Under the pieces are notes generated by a model. The model saw only the letters and a program-made list of their open reading frames with translations, ran no database searches and was not told the DNA's origin. This document shows positions 31,795 to 44,719 of a DNA stretch of 64,000 nucleotides, one piece after another. The stretch spans positions 8,056,821 through 8,120,820 of the forward strand of contig OZ014417.1 of assembly GCA_963965975.1 (NCBI GenBank), written 5' to 3'. The position numbers were made by a program, and so were the translations under genes. The first letter of the stretch is position 1. Each line of letters starts with the position of its first letter. The stretch is from Xestospongia bergquistia. Its lineage: Eukaryota > Porifera > Demospongiae > Haplosclerida > Petrosiidae.

Positions 31795-34700
31795 TCACTT
31801 AGAAGGAGCAATCTAATGACAGAACAAAATAAAATAAAATTATTATTATTCAATAAAACTTACTATTTCCAAATTCCCAGTCTTTCCTTTGCCAGCAAAT
31901 GGTGGTTCACTAGAATAGAATATAGTATGAAACATGGAATATCGAGAATAGAATATATAGTATCAAGGAATATGTATGCAGAATGGAATGTGGAATATGG
32001 AACATGGAGTATCCAAAATGGAATATGTAGTATGAAATATGCAGAATGAAACATAGAATATATAGAATGGAATGACTAGTATGGAATATGGAATATCCAG
32101 AAGGGAATATGCAGTATGGAATATGGGATGTGCAGAGTATCCAGTATGGAATATTGAAATGTAGAACAAAACATGCTGTACAGAACATAGAATATTAAGA
32201 ATGGAAATATAATAAATACAGAATGGAATGTAGAATGGAATATAGAATATGAAACTTACCCAACAGAAAATGAAATAGTCCCTACTCTACCTAAACCCAT
32301 ACCATGGTTTAAACTAGAAGAGATAATTACACAAGCTGTGCGTGGGTGTTTTTTTTACCTTCCTGAAGTTTCAATCTGGACTTTCTCTACCTTTTCGGAA
32401 TAAAGTGCTATTTTAAAAGCAGTTTCTATCACATGAGTATCAGTCTGCAGTATAAGATCACCCTGTACACCAACAGGAGAAGAGAGACAGTATTAAAGGA
32501 TGAGATAATAATTACACAACCTTGCTTTCTTCTCCGTCAACAGGTATTCGTATCACTATAATCCCGTCACTAAGATTACTCACAGATATACCATGAATTC
32601 GTGGGTATTCAAATTGTTCTTTAATTTTAAAGCTACCAGGCTCAAGGAGATAGCAACCCTGTAATTAAATATAATTATTATTATTATTATTATAGCAGTT
32701 ACTTTATCTGTCATCATAAATATTCGTTTACGAGGTTTGTAACCATGACGATCAAATTTGATACAATTAAGAGAGTACTAAAAGGAGGAAATTCTTTGTA
32801 AGTGGGCATGTCACACATGAAAAATTTTATTACTTTATGAGCACCAGCATCTGGATTTTTGGGATCAAAGTTTCTTACTTTTGAATTTAATTCCACCTCA
32901 GCTAAAAAGAACACTTTAATAATGAAATAAATACACTTTAACTCACATAGATGACTGGTTACAAACAATCTAGGAACACTAGCTGGATAGGATGACTTCT
33001 TGTCTTTGAATAAGTCACTGGCTGATGCTTTCATAGTCAACTTTAAAATATATCTTATTAATTATTCATAGTTATTGATTAATTACCTGTTCTTTCCTGT
33101 CTTCCGAGAGTCCTTTCATGAGTCGACCCGCTAAATGTTGGCGGTAATATTTTCTCAACAAATCTGAAGCCTAAAAATATGAATACACACATGCAATTAA
33201 TAGATACATAGATGTAGTAATGGATATATACATGCAATTAATAGATACATAGATGTAGCAATGGATATATACATGTAATTAATAGATACATAGATGTAGC
33301 AATGGATATATACATGTAATTAATAGATACATAGATGTAGTAATGGATATATACATGCAATTAATAGATACATAGATGTAGTAATGGATATATACATGCA
33401 ATTAATAGATACATAGATGTAGTAATGGATATATACATGCAATTAATAGATACATAGATGTAGCAATGGATATATACATGTAATTTATGGATACATACTA
33501 CCTCTTGTAAAGCAGGAGGGGCTGGTGGCCATTGTGTGTCAATAGTCAGAACACTTTTAGGTAAAGTAGCACTGAGATCCTTCAGAAACTTGAACTTAAC
33601 AAATTCAAGGAACTAAAAGGGTAAAGTCAGTATAACTCAGGTATACTTTCAGTATACTAACATCTTGATTCTCTGGACATTTAGGTTGGTTCCTAGTCAT
33701 AAATCCTTTAATGAACCTAATAAAACAATCAATTTTAAAGTAATATTTTTAAAATAATAAACTTACTTTCTGACTACTTTAGTCGCTGCCTTGTAGCGGA
33801 AGAAATAACGACGAGTTACAAAACGTTTCCAATGTTTTTGAACCATAACAGCTGCACGATATCGCTTGACAAAAACAAGTACCAAATGTCGACGATAATT
33901 TTTTTGAAAAATAATAGCTAATAAAAAATATTAAAAATAATAGAATGATTCATTGCGTGCTTACAGGCCCACTTCAGCTGCAAAAACTTCTTCTGGGCAA
34001 TGTACATACGCCAATGAGCAGTTAACTTTGTCACTTTAAGGAGAGAGAGAGAGAAAGAGAGAGTTCTAAATGTAACATACAATTATCATTACACACCTAT
34101 CTCGTGCTTTCTCTTCTCAAGACGATCTTCTATTTCAAACAGAGTTTTAGGGAATCGAATGAAAATTTTTGTACTAAAATATAAATAATTATTTAAATTT
34201 GCAATCAAATAATATCAAAATGACTTACTGTCCAATACTGTATTCTTTATCAGCTAATCCCAAATGTTTGCATAATGTCTCTACACCTTCAGCTATAGGA
34301 CCTGTGTATAGATCAATACAAATCATATTAACATCATTTTTCAATAGTAATGTATCAAACATGTGATCAATACAAATCATATTGAAATCAATTGTCAATA
34401 CTAATATATTGAAGTAGGCATCAAATTGATATCATTTAGATATCAATACCTTCCCAATTAGGCCAAGTAGCTGGACACAATGACTTGTATCTATTTTATT
34501 ATAGAGATCAAAGAAGATAACAATAAAATAATGTCACCTCTGGAGGAAGATACCAAAAACACGACGATAACAGAAACCTGCTCGTCTAACTCTCAAGTTC
34601 TCCATAAGACCAAGGTACTTGACTTGATGACGTACAAGATGAGACTCAAAGTTGGCTAGAGAGAGAAAGAGAGAGAGAGAGAGAGTGAGTAAGTGATATG

Positions 34701-37700
34701 ACTACTAGCTAGTACATACAAGACTGTTTCTTGCTATTAGGTTTAATACATCTGACATAAGAGGGCTCTTTGGACATGAGGATATCCATTAATTCACCCA
34801 AGCTGTTCTTGAACTGAGTACCAGCCTAATTAAGGAGGTGCAGTCAACAAAAATATCTCATTTTAATTATTACCGTCGGTGGTCTCTTTTGTGACACCAG
34901 CTCAGATTCTGGGAAAACTTCTGACAGAACAATATTAGCACTAGCGCTAAGTGCCTTAAAATAAATACGTTAGAAATAGTCTCAGTTTGTAGTATCATAG
35001 GACATACTTCTTTTGAACTTCTGTAAAGCAAGTCATTATTCTTGTCAACAAAACCTATAAATAAGATAGACTCATATCATATACTTCATACCTCTATACC
35101 AAATACACCCATATTTCATGCTAGATAATTTCATACTTCCATACCTCATAATTCTATACTAAATACTATCATACTTCCGTACAAAATAATTTCATACTTT
35201 CAACCATATACCTTCATTTTTTTCTATATTTTTCTATCTTTTATGCTCTCATATTTCCATATCTCATACTTCTATACTAAAAACTCTGATATTTCCATAC
35301 CACATACCCTCAATATTATAGGTCACATCTCCAGCGTAGTGCCTCAAACGAAACTGGTCCCGTTCAATTGTCTTGCGTCCCTCATAATCTGAGGTCTCAT
35401 GTCTACATATATGCATGTACATGTACGAATGCATTATTGAGAAGAGAGGGGGAGGGAGGAGAGAGAGAAAGAGTAAAGAGGATGTGATACCTACGTGATG
35501 GGGTTGTGTTTATAACATTGTAGACATGGAGGTGTGACGTACGTAATAAAATGAACATGAGTGCCTACCACAGCTGTTAACTTAGCTAAAAAGGTTTGGT
35601 CCGAGACATCACCTGGGCGGAGACATTCTTCATCCTAATTAAAGGGCAGAGTCATTGAATGCATATATCATGTGATTATCATGTGACTGACCAATACAGC
35701 AATGATACCCCTGTGCTTTTCTTCCACAAGATCACAGATAATTTTGTTGTTAAAATATTCCACAGGCTCCCACTGAAGAACAGAAATAAAATTTTTAAAA
35801 ACTATTGAACCAGTCTGACCTTAATTCCTTCATTGAGATATTCTTCTTGTTCTGATTTCAATGTAAGTTCAATAAACAGTTGCTGTAATTTCTCATTACA
35901 GTAGTTGATACAAAATTGTTCAAATGAATTAAGTTCAAATATTTCAAATCCATAAATGTCCAACAAACCCATTACTGTCTTTCTAAATTTGCTCTAAAAG
36001 ATGAATGGATGGACACATAGACAGATGAATGGATGGACAGATAACTAATAATACCTTGTCCTCTAATGATGAATTCAATCTCTTTACCAACCAATTAAAC
36101 ATTCTTTCATAAACAGCTTTAGCTAATGCATCACGACCATAAGATGCCTGTTCCACTGTTAAAGGAGAGATAAGCTTCTCTTGTCTAGCTTCAATTGATC
36201 GGTTAGTCAAAGCAGTGTCCAATTTCTCTTGAGGGCATTGAAATAACTATGAGAGAGAAAGAGATACAAATGATGAAAGTAGAATTCAATGTTACCTTAG
36301 CAATGTTGGCAGTATCTTCCCCGCTATCACTAAAACGAGCCAACCCCTGTTCATTACCCTCAAAATTAACATTACCCAAAAGAATAATAGCACCAACAAT
36401 ATACCACAATGACTGTAAGAATATTGAAAAGATCACAAGACAATTATACTTCATTACTTTAACTTCATCCTCTGAGAACCCAAGAATTTTAAGAGCTTTC
36501 TGAACTTGTACAAAGTCGGTCTTGTCATTGATACTGTGAACAATCGTAGAATCTCCCTAATATGGATATATATGTTATAAATGTATACATAATTAATAAA
36601 ATGGACGCATATTGACAGTATGGTAATACCTGAGAGAGAAAGTGATAATCATCAGCAGAAGACTTAAGACCAAGCTCGTTAAGGAGGGTGGAGTCAGCTT
36701 GAAGCAACTGATAAAAAATGTGAAAGTTTCTCTCTCCATTTTGTTGGTAAATAACGCGAGACTTCTCCAATAAATAATTTTTAATATGTCCACCAACAGG
36801 AGCACCCTATATATAGAACAGAATGATTGTATATATAACAATAGTTAATACAGAAGCTAGTAGTATTTAATGTTCCTTACTAACTTTAAAATCAAACTGA
36901 ATATCCATGTACTTTCCAAAACGAGATGAATTATCATTATGATTAGTTTTAGCATTTCCAAAAGCCTAATAAACAAGGAAATGAATAAGTTAATGAGAGG
37001 AAGTTATGATAATATGTAGTAACATACTTCCAACACTGGATTTGATTGTAATAGACGATCTTTTACTCTGTCTACTTCTCCTTTGTGGCCACTGCATTGA
37101 GCCAAATATTGTAGGATTTTTTTACTTGCCTCTACAAAATTATGACAGATAATCTAGACAAATTTTGAGTAAAACATTCCAAGAGCAACTTAATCTTGAG
37201 TCTGACCATAAAATAATTAATGATCCTACCTACACAAGTATTTATGCCATATATGGTATTAAAATGAAAAACAATGAAAAATTGAATTTATTAGTTAATT
37301 AAAATGTGGTAGAATTGGTATGACAAGAATATAACAGGTGTGTCTAGTAAGTATGACAAGTTTGTGGCTTGAAAATGTTCACAGATCATTACTTTATTAA
37401 GAGACAGACAAGATATGATACAAATGTATCTTAAGTATTTGTGTTATTGCTATTGTATGTTAATGGACCAGCTGGTATTATGAAATCACTATAAATAGTC
37501 CAAAATCCATCTGTCCATCCATCCATTCATCTAGTTATTCATCCATTGTTTATTGCACCTGTTTTTCCAGCTCCACTCTCCCCTGATATCAAGATACATT
37601 GATCTCTACCTTCGTCTCTCATTGCTCGGTATGCCGTATCAGAAATAGCAAAACTGAAATGTAAACAATTGATATTAAAAAAAACATTTGATAACTTATT

Positions 37701-38400
37701 TAGATGATAAATAATTTATATATATATATATATATATTATGTTATATCTACTTATATTATAGGATGCCCCTTACAGAACAGAGTTTTACAATACTTTTCC
37801 TACATTGTTATGATCATTATGGTTTGTTTACTACTAATATATATATATATATTTCCTATTTGAGGTCAAAGCAATATTAATCTATAAATTACTGAAGTGT
37901 TAGCCTTCTCATATTCAAACTATAGATATACAAACATTAGAGAAACTTGTGATTATTAGTAATTGTCAAAAGATTACAGCTGTTATGAGCTTATATAAAC
38001 CATTTATTTAAGAACAGTGATAATGCACCTGAAGGAAATAATTTCTCCCTTTCTCTCTCTCTCTCTCTCTCCTTACATATGAGGTGGTAATTCATAGAAA
38101 TTAACACCTCGGTATGTCTCCATGGTACCAATATCGTAAATATCGAGTTGCCTGTATGGATTAACGGACACCAACACAGATCCAATGTATGTCTGTTAAA
38201 AAAAATAACTGTAAAATTATACAAAGCACACACATTGTGTGATCCCACATGTACTACACAACCATGTGACTTACATATATCAAACGTTCTTTAAATCTTT
38301 TCTGCAGGTTTTCTAAGAAGGCATCTTCGTTCTGATAGTCTTCTAAGAGGACAAAGTCCTGCACACCAATACGATCTCTACTCACTAATGCACTCTCCAT
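31795..38400 (-). CDS. MYO1C: Class I myosin, MYO1C/MYO1H type
   Basis: Single-headed myosin I links membranes to actin. Start [20 protein letters not shown] at 38400 (family-typical), then [20 protein letters not shown]. The P-loop reads GESGAGKT (about 37560-37600), followed by [33 protein letters not shown] and [22 protein letters not shown] motifs lie around 33770-34030. The TH1 tail has [20 protein letters not shown] (about 32980), [23 protein letters not shown] and the end [17 protein letters not shown] with a stop at 31795. That C-terminus parallels the human TH1 ending (HLAVVAPRLNSR). About 30 exons with short introns, several holding minisatellites. An open upstream exon (to 38463) could add an N-terminal extension. 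Confidence 0.94.
31905..32265. repeat. Degenerate AGTATGGAATATGGAATA repeat in MYO1C intron
   Basis: About 360 bp built of diverged 10-15-bp units such as TATGGAATATGG, GAGTATCCAGAATGGAATAT and AGAATGGAATG. It fills the intron just upstream (transcript sense) of the last MYO1C exons and makes spurious Tyr/His/Ser/Ile-rich frames on both strands. Confidence 0.85.
33191..33495. repeat. 41-bp minisatellite, about eight copies, in MYO1C intron
   Basis: A unit beginning ATGCAATTAATAGATACATA recurs at 33191, 33232, 33273, 33314, 33355, 33396, 33437 and, diverged, 33478, an exact 41-bp spacing. Copies differ at two or three sites (TAGTAATGG or TAGCAATGG; ATGCAATT or ATGTAATT), so expansion was recent. 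Confidence 0.95.
35045..35320. repeat. Degenerate CATACTTCCATACC repeat in MYO1C intron
   Basis: Loose tandem units of ATTTCATACTTCCATACC and CTCATACTTCTATACTAAAT cover roughly 270 bp between two MYO1C exons. Units are too diverged for an exact period by eye. Confidence 0.75.
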
Positions 38401-38771
38401 GTTTGCTGCAGATCTCCTTCTAGTAGAACTGGATCGATCTTCGATGATCTCCTCTCGTTTGAGCTAAAAGCAAAAGATGGAGGAGTAGACTGACTATATT
38501 AGGAAAACTATGCCACAAACAATTTGATGGCCAAAACTTTTAGGGAAGCCAATTACAGTGAGTAAATTAACAGAATAATATACCTTTTATGCAAAAATTC
38601 CAGTTAATTTAAAGGCGTGGGATGTAGGTGTGGTCAGCAACTTTGCCCCACGTGTACATTTGAATGAGGAGGGCTATCAGTACGGGCGTCGTCTGGTGGT
38701 CTAAAACGAAAGACCAGGTGTCAGGTAGTAGATATACTGTAATACATTGAGATTTATACTTGTATATAGGA
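38401..38771. promoter_or_regulatory. Divergent region MYO1C / DHX36 with an upstream MYO1C exon
   Basis: This interval separates the MYO1C MESAL start (minus) from the DHX36 start (plus). From 38463 to 38401 the minus strand is open and in frame with MYO1C ([21 protein letters not shown]). It begins at a good acceptor (GCTTTTAG), so a further MYO1C 5' exon exists, coding or UTR. The rest, to 38771, must hold both promoters. A TATAG acceptor just before the DHX36 ATG suggests a non-coding DHX36 first exon as well. Confidence 0.6.
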
Positions 38772-41700
38772 ATGAGTCAACATTTTGGTGGTCAGGGGCG
38801 GGGAGGGCCTAATAGACAAGGTCGGGGGAGAGGACGAGGGCAAAGAGGTGGTCCCCCCTCAGGTCTCAGTGGTCGTGAGATTGGTGAGTACTACAAACAA
38901 TTATCGCAAGCTAGGAAACAAGAAAGGGAGAAGAAAGAAGTAAGTCTCCTAATTAAGTGAAATATTTTAATATTACATTATTTAGCGTGCTGTAGTTAGT
39001 ATTGATAAAAGATTAGAGGGTAAGATATCACAGATATTACTTGATGTTGACTCTGTACAGCAGAGTTCCAGTTCTTCTAGGGGAGCTGAGGGTAAGAGAG
39101 GAACATTCCTTACTCCTATTGTTCTATATCATAGCTATGGTGGTAAAAAAAGTGGAAGAAATTGATAGTCCAGATGTAGTTGCCATGGATACTACTCCCA
39201 TTGCTATGACAATGACTCCGCCCCTATATAGGATGTCATCAAAGACTCAGGATGTGCCGCTGACTATATCAGAGGAACAACTAAAACAAGAACTGGAAGA
39301 GAAACGGTCTTATCATGGCTACCAAACTATGCTTGTATGTTACCATAGCAACATTATTTTATTAAATCTTTATTTATTTGCATATATTATGTAAGAACTT
39401 GTTCTATAGGATTTCCGTTATCAGCTTCCATCTTGGAATATGCTGGGTGAAATCTTAAAAGCTATTGAGGAACATCAAGTTGTAGTTATTAGTGGAGAAA
39501 CTGGATGTGGAAAAACTACCCAGGTCAGTGTAATAATAGGTTTGGATCTCAGTCCAGTTTAGTATGGGTCTCAGACTCAGTCTTGTATTGGGTGTTAGTC
39601 TTTATATTTTATTATTAGGTATCTCAATTTATTCTTGATGATGCAATAATGAGAGGGTGTGGCTCTAAATGTCATGTGATTTCTACTCAGCCGAGGAGAA
39701 TTAGTGCTATATCAGGTTTGTTAATTATCTATTGTTACCTTGATGTAATAATGAGAGGATGTGGCTCTAAATGTCATGTGATTTCTATGATGTCATACCC
39801 ACTAGTCGCACAACGTGTGGCAGCAGAGAGAGCGGAGTCTTTGGGTAAATCTGTTGGATATCAGATAAGATTGGAACAAGTTCTCCCTCGGACATGGGGA
39901 TCTATTTTATACTGCACAACTGGTGTTATGGTACGAAGATTAATCAGTGATCCGTAAGTTGAAAGTTGTATGTCCATTTATTGAGATCATGTGTCCATTA
40001 TTACAGTCTTCTCCATCAATGTTCACATCTAGTTCTTGATGAAGTCCATGAGCGTAACAATATATCTGATTTCCTGACTATTATTATTAAAGATATTTTG
40101 CCTCAAAGGTCAGTCTAATTAGCTGGTGACCTTTGAACTCCTCCTCAACCACACAGACCCGACCTCAAATTAATTTTGATGAGTGCTACAATCAATGAAG
40201 AAATATTTTCAAAATATTTCAGTAAGTGGATCATGTGATCATCACATGTAGTCACATGACTTAATTAGATGATGCTCCAATTATCTCAATCCCTGGCAGG
40301 GTTTTTCCTGTACAAGAATATTATCTTGAAGATGTCCTAAAATTAACAGAGTAAATCTACTTGTATAACATGTACATCGTTATGTTTCTTTTAGATATCA
40401 GCCTTCTCCTGATCAGGATTCTAGAAAGGGTCGTCCCCATTGGTCTCGTTATGGACGTGGGAAACAAGAGTGGTTAGAAAAGGAAGAGAGACAAGTACAA
40501 ATTGAAGAATACATTGATAAAATAGAACGAGCAGGGACATACCCATCTAGAGTGACCTCAGCTCTACGAGTTATGAACTTTGAAGAGATAGATTTCCATT
40601 TAATTATGACATTGTTACGATATGTCTGTCGCTCAATGGAGGGCGGAGCTATACTTGTCTTTCTTCCTGGATGGGACACAATCAGTAAATTAAATGATAT
40701 GCTAAAAGCTGATGTCATGTTTCGAAGCCCCTCCCATTATTTAGTTATTCCATTGCATTCTCTTATGCCAACTGCCTTTCAAAAACAGGTGGGCGGGGTT
40801 ACCACACCCATATGTTATGTACATCTTTTTGTTAGGTGTTCGATCGTCCACCTGATGGAGTGAGGAAGATCGTCATAGCAACCAATATAGCTGAAACAAG
40901 CATTACAATTGATGATGTCATATATGTCATTGATTGTGGTAAAGTCAAAGAGACAGTATGTTAACATCCATTTCTGAAACTGTGTATCCATTTTATAATT
41001 GTGTGTCCATTTAGACATATGATGTAGCTAACCAATTAGCTTGTTTAGATGCTGTTTGGGAAAGCAAAGCAGCTGCTAGACAAAGAAGGGGGAGAGCCGG
41101 AAGGTAAGTGTGTGTCCTTTGTCTGGTGAAAAGCTACCATAAGCCACTTGAAGTTGTAATGGCTATGACTCCTTTCACCAAACATCATGTGAATGTCATG
41201 TGACATGTGCCCTTTTATTTCCTACATTGCATTCAGAGCAATAGTGTAATGTTTCAGGAATGGCATACAATATAATTAATTCATTCATTCATTCAATAAT
41301 CTCTTTTTCTATTTATTTCTTTACATAGAGTTCAATCTGGTCATTGTTTTCATTTGTTCACTCGTCATCAATACTCACAAATGGCTGAGTTCCAATTGCC
41401 AGAAATGTTACGAACACCGTTAGAGGAGTTAGTTCTTCAAATCAAAGTTCTTCGTCTTGGTCTAGCTGGGCCATTTCTAGAACGAGCTCTAGAACCTCCT
41501 CCTGCAAAAGCAGTAAATGATGCTATAAAATTGTTAAAGAATTTGGTAAGTTTGTGAAACCACACCTACCTAATTAACACCTTGCATAACTAAGATTTTA
41601 TTTGTTTTATAGCGAGCGCTTACTACATCTGAGGAGTTAACTTCATTAGGTTATCATATAGCTAATTTACCTGTTCATCCTCGTGTTGGGAAGATTATAT

Positions 41701-41828
41701 TGTTTGGGGCAATGTTTTCATGTTTAGATCCTGTGTTAACAATAGCTAGTACTCTCGGATTTAAAGAACCTTTTGTGATTCCATTGGTAAGTTTTACTGT
41801 TCAATTTAGTTGATAGTCTCTGTCTCTG

Positions 41829-41874
<46 letters not shown>

Positions 41875-42348
41875 TCTCTCTCTTAGCACAAACAAGATGA
41901 GGCAGACAGAATTAGACGTCGATTTGCTGGTGATTCTGAGAGTGATCATATTGCTTTACTCAATGCATTTAGAGGTTGGGAGAGAAGTCAATATCATGGG
42001 AACACGCGTCAATATTGTTGGGACAATTTCCTATCATCCAATACACTTGGAGTAAGATAAAACAAACTGATGTCCTTTTATTTTTTATATTTTAGATGTT
42101 GTCCAATATGAAGCGGCAGTTTGCTAGTCTGTTAAAAGATACAGGATTTGTAAACAATACAGATCCCAAAGATGCTTCTGTTAATATTAATTCAGGTATT
42201 AATAATTAATGTTTGATATTATTTTAAATATTTATTGATTTTGTAGACAATTTAAAATTAGTCAAAGCCATCTTGTGTGCTGGTCTCTACCCTAATGTGG
42301 CTAAAATTACACCTGGTAAAAGGTTTGTATACTTATTTCTAACTCTTC

Positions 42349-42408
<60 letters not shown>

Positions 42409-43032
42409 TCTCTTTATATCTCTCTGCTAAGGTCAGCCAAGCTCTATACACAGCAAGATGGTAAGGTTAAGTTTCATCCAAAGTCAGTAAACTGTGAAGT
42501 ACCTCAATTCAAATCTCAGTTTTTAATATATCATACAAAAGTAAGTTCTACTTAATATTAAAATGATCTCTATCTATTTTATTTTGAATTTTAGGTTAAA
42601 AGTAGTGCTATTTTTATTCATGATGCATCAATCATATCTCCATTGCCACTTCTTTTCTTTGGTGGAGATATTACTGTACATGATACAGAAGGCACTGTAT
42701 CTGTTGATAAATGGATTGTATTCCAAGCATCTAAACACACAGCAGAAATGGTCAAAGTATGTACATCTATCCATCCATCAATTCATTCGTCCTTTTACCC
42801 ATATATCTATCCATTAACTCATCTATCTATCCATTAGGACATGCGTCGTCAGTTAGATGTAGTCTTAGAGGAGAAGATATCACAGCCAGATATGGTGTTG
42901 TATTCTCCAAGTGATCCCTCTCCCTGTTCTCAACTAATACAAGCCATTATTGATTTAATTACAAGTGAGGATTATACTAAACAACATGAGAGACTTGCTC
43001 AAGGGAAACATTTATACCCTCATCGGAAATAA
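38772..43032 (+). CDS. DHX36: DHX36 (RHAU), DEAH-box G-quadruplex helicase
   Basis: DHX36 unwinds G-quadruplexes in DNA and RNA. It begins [20 protein letters not shown] (Gly/Arg-rich), followed by [15 protein letters not shown], the counterpart of the RHAU-specific motif that stacks on G-quartets. Helicase motifs in order: [10 protein letters not shown] (about 39500), [30 protein letters not shown] (DEVH), [32 protein letters not shown] and the Q/R-rich motif [11 protein letters not shown]. The HA2 and OB-fold regions follow ([45 protein letters not shown]). Stop at 43030. About 18 short introns. One intron holds a copied piece of its preceding exon (see findings). An in-frame upstream ATG at 38760 lies before a likely splice acceptor. 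Confidence 0.95.
39740..39788 (+). repeat. Copied exon fragment within DHX36 intron
   Basis: The intron after PRRISAIS contains a near-copy of about 45 bp of the preceding exon (39636-39685), the part encoding [16 protein letters not shown]. The two differ at a few positions and by a 3-bp indel. The copy ends just before the next splice acceptor (CACTAG at about 39805). Confidence 0.9.
41810..41885. repeat. (TC)n microsatellite in DHX36 intron
   Basis: A CTCTCTCTGTCTCT polypyrimidine tract runs into the 3' splice site of a DHX36 intron, so it probably doubles as the polypyrimidine tract. A similar one covers about 42354-42424 in a later intron of the same gene. Confidence 0.9.
42352..42424. 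repeat. (TC)n microsatellite in a later DHX36 intron
   Basis: Almost pure CT dinucleotide repeat of about 70 bp between two DHX36 coding exons, close to the acceptor. Confidence 0.9.
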
Positions 43033-43103
43033 TAGTAACATGGTTGTCATGGTAACAACAATTGCTATGACAACCAATCTATCATTGTTAAATCTTTTTA
43101 AAA

Positions 43104-43109
43104 AATAAA
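43104..43109 (+). terminator. Poly(A) signal of DHX36
   Basis: AATAAA lies 71 bp past the DHX36 stop codon. The convergent RNA ligase stop codon is only 31 bp further on, so the two transcripts probably overlap at their 3' ends. Confidence 0.6.
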
Positions 43110-43140
43110 TAAGTGCTTTAAACTAATCTTCTGATTTAAT

Positions 43141-44315
43141 TTAAGGTTTATAAGATTTAATTAGCTGCGAACATTGTGACCACACCTCTTTTTTTAACAT
43201 TGCCATAGCGTTACAATCTTCTTCACATTTTGTCCACATTTCTTTATTATCATCTTGGAGAGTTTCCATGACATCATCAACTAACATTTTCTTAAGTTCA
43301 ATGTAGTCTTCCTTCTTTTCTGGTCTACCAAACTTAGAGATAGCATTCATTAATCGTTGTTCTGTTATCAGAGCATACATCTCATATTTTAACATTTCCA
43401 AATTATCAAGATCTTCATAACGTTTCTTGAAGTCCTCATGTTCAATTGGTCTTGGTAAAGCTCGACGTTCAGAAAATTTTGGTATTTTTCGTTTAAATAT
43501 TATTCGCATTGGTCCTTTATGAGTTTCTATGACAACGTTTTTCAGAGGCTTGATGACCACACCTTCTGCTAAGTTATTGTCTATTGTTGGTAGACTAAAT
43601 TGAGCAGGCAATGTTGTTATAAATCCCAGAGGATAGTTAGTTACTTCTTCTAAAGTACCACTAAAGAGTGGTCTGGAGTACATAAACCCTGCTTCAGATA
43701 ATAAAGTCATAGCTATGTCATAATCTATATAGTCTGTAATTAAAAAAAAATTTAAATGTATTTCTCAAGTAAATGAATGAGGATCACCTTGTTCTCCTGT
43801 TATTTGGGAAAGGAGAATATCGTAGGCACAAAATTTAATTTCTGGACAATAGGCCACTTCTTTTTGAACGTGTGTTACTCCTGGAATTGGATCCACTGAT
43901 GAATGTGGATAGTAACCTTGAAATAGAGATTAAGGTCATGTGACAGTCATATGATATTACAATACTAACCTCCAAATAATTCACCATATATTGTCAAAGA
44001 TTTTGGTTTTGATGTCAGATTTTTCCAAAGTGTTTCAGAGTTCTGTCTCAATGTTTGAAGTAATATTAATTGACTTTCTAACCCAAAGAAATTCTCTCCA
44101 GGTTTTAAATAATCATTCCTTCGACCTATCTTTACTCCAATTTCCCCTGATGCTTTGCTCCATACAGTCAGAGATAAATTAGCTCCATGTATCTTTTCCA
44201 TAACAATCCATTGTTTGATGTGGTTTAACTCACGTCCTTCTAGTCCCCTTGTACTTTCTTCCATTTTTTCATACTTGTGGAAAGTAGGGTCTTCAATCTT
44301 CAAAGGTGTAGCCAT
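43141..44315 (-). CDS. T4 Rnl2-family ATP-dependent RNA ligase
   Basis: Rnl2-type ligases seal a 3'-OH to a 5'-phosphate in nicked RNA through an enzyme-AMP intermediate. Exons 43970-44315, 43788-43916 and 43141-43733 join in frame into 355 residues. Motif I is MEKIHGAN with the adenylated Lys at residue 41. Motif III region is IYGELFGG (about 110-116), motif IV AEGVVIKP (about 214-221), and motif V IIFKRKIPKFSE (about 236-247). The helical C-terminal domain (ITEQRLMNAISKFGR; KKMLVDDVMETLQ; LKKEVWSQCSQLIKS) resembles the C-terminal domain of T4 Rnl2 as I recall it (TPNRINNVLSKIG; LTVQDILEETS), so both domains look present. Catalytic residues look intact. Introns and base composition match its neighbours. 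The natural substrate is unknown. It converges on DHX36. Confidence 0.9.
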
Positions 44316-44716
44316 TTTTGTAAAGTAATGTTATATTTACTATTTGGTATGATCACTATGCTTAGAGACCTTATATAGCTACAACATTGCACCATATTGT
44401 TCCCTGGCTATGTAAATACTAATTCGAGCAATGAATATAGTTAATAATAATTGGCTATGAATATTAAAACACAATGAATATAGTTAATGCATGTAATTAA
44501 AATGTTACAAAAATTATTTTTATTAGGTTATGTGAAAAATCATTATTAAATAAACACCTATTGTGACATCAATAAAATTATGAATTGTATAAAGGAGAAA
44601 ATCACTTATTATTAGGTTAATGTGAAAAATCATAATTAAAAACACCTATTGTTCTTATCAAAATGCGACATCCCATAAAATTATGAATTGTATAAAGGAG
44701 AAAGAGAACATCTATT
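44316..44716. other. Intergenic region upstream of the RNA ligase
   Basis: AT-rich DNA of 400 bp holding the RNA ligase promoter at its left and an imperfect tandem duplication (44518-44707) at its right. No gene is seen. Confidence 0.6.
44518..44707. repeat. Imperfect tandem duplication, unit about 90-95 bp
   Basis: Two copies of a unit starting TTAGGTTATGTGAAAAATCA (the second has TTAATG) and ending GAATTGTATAAAGGAGAAA lie side by side. The second copy carries an internal extra stretch (TTCTTATCAAAATGCGACATC). Confidence 0.88.
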
Positions 44717-44719
44717 ATG

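Noticed and set aside
31863-32188. Several overlapping Tyr/Ser/His/Ile-rich frames
   Set aside because: Produced by a degenerate GGAATAT repeat in a MYO1C intron.
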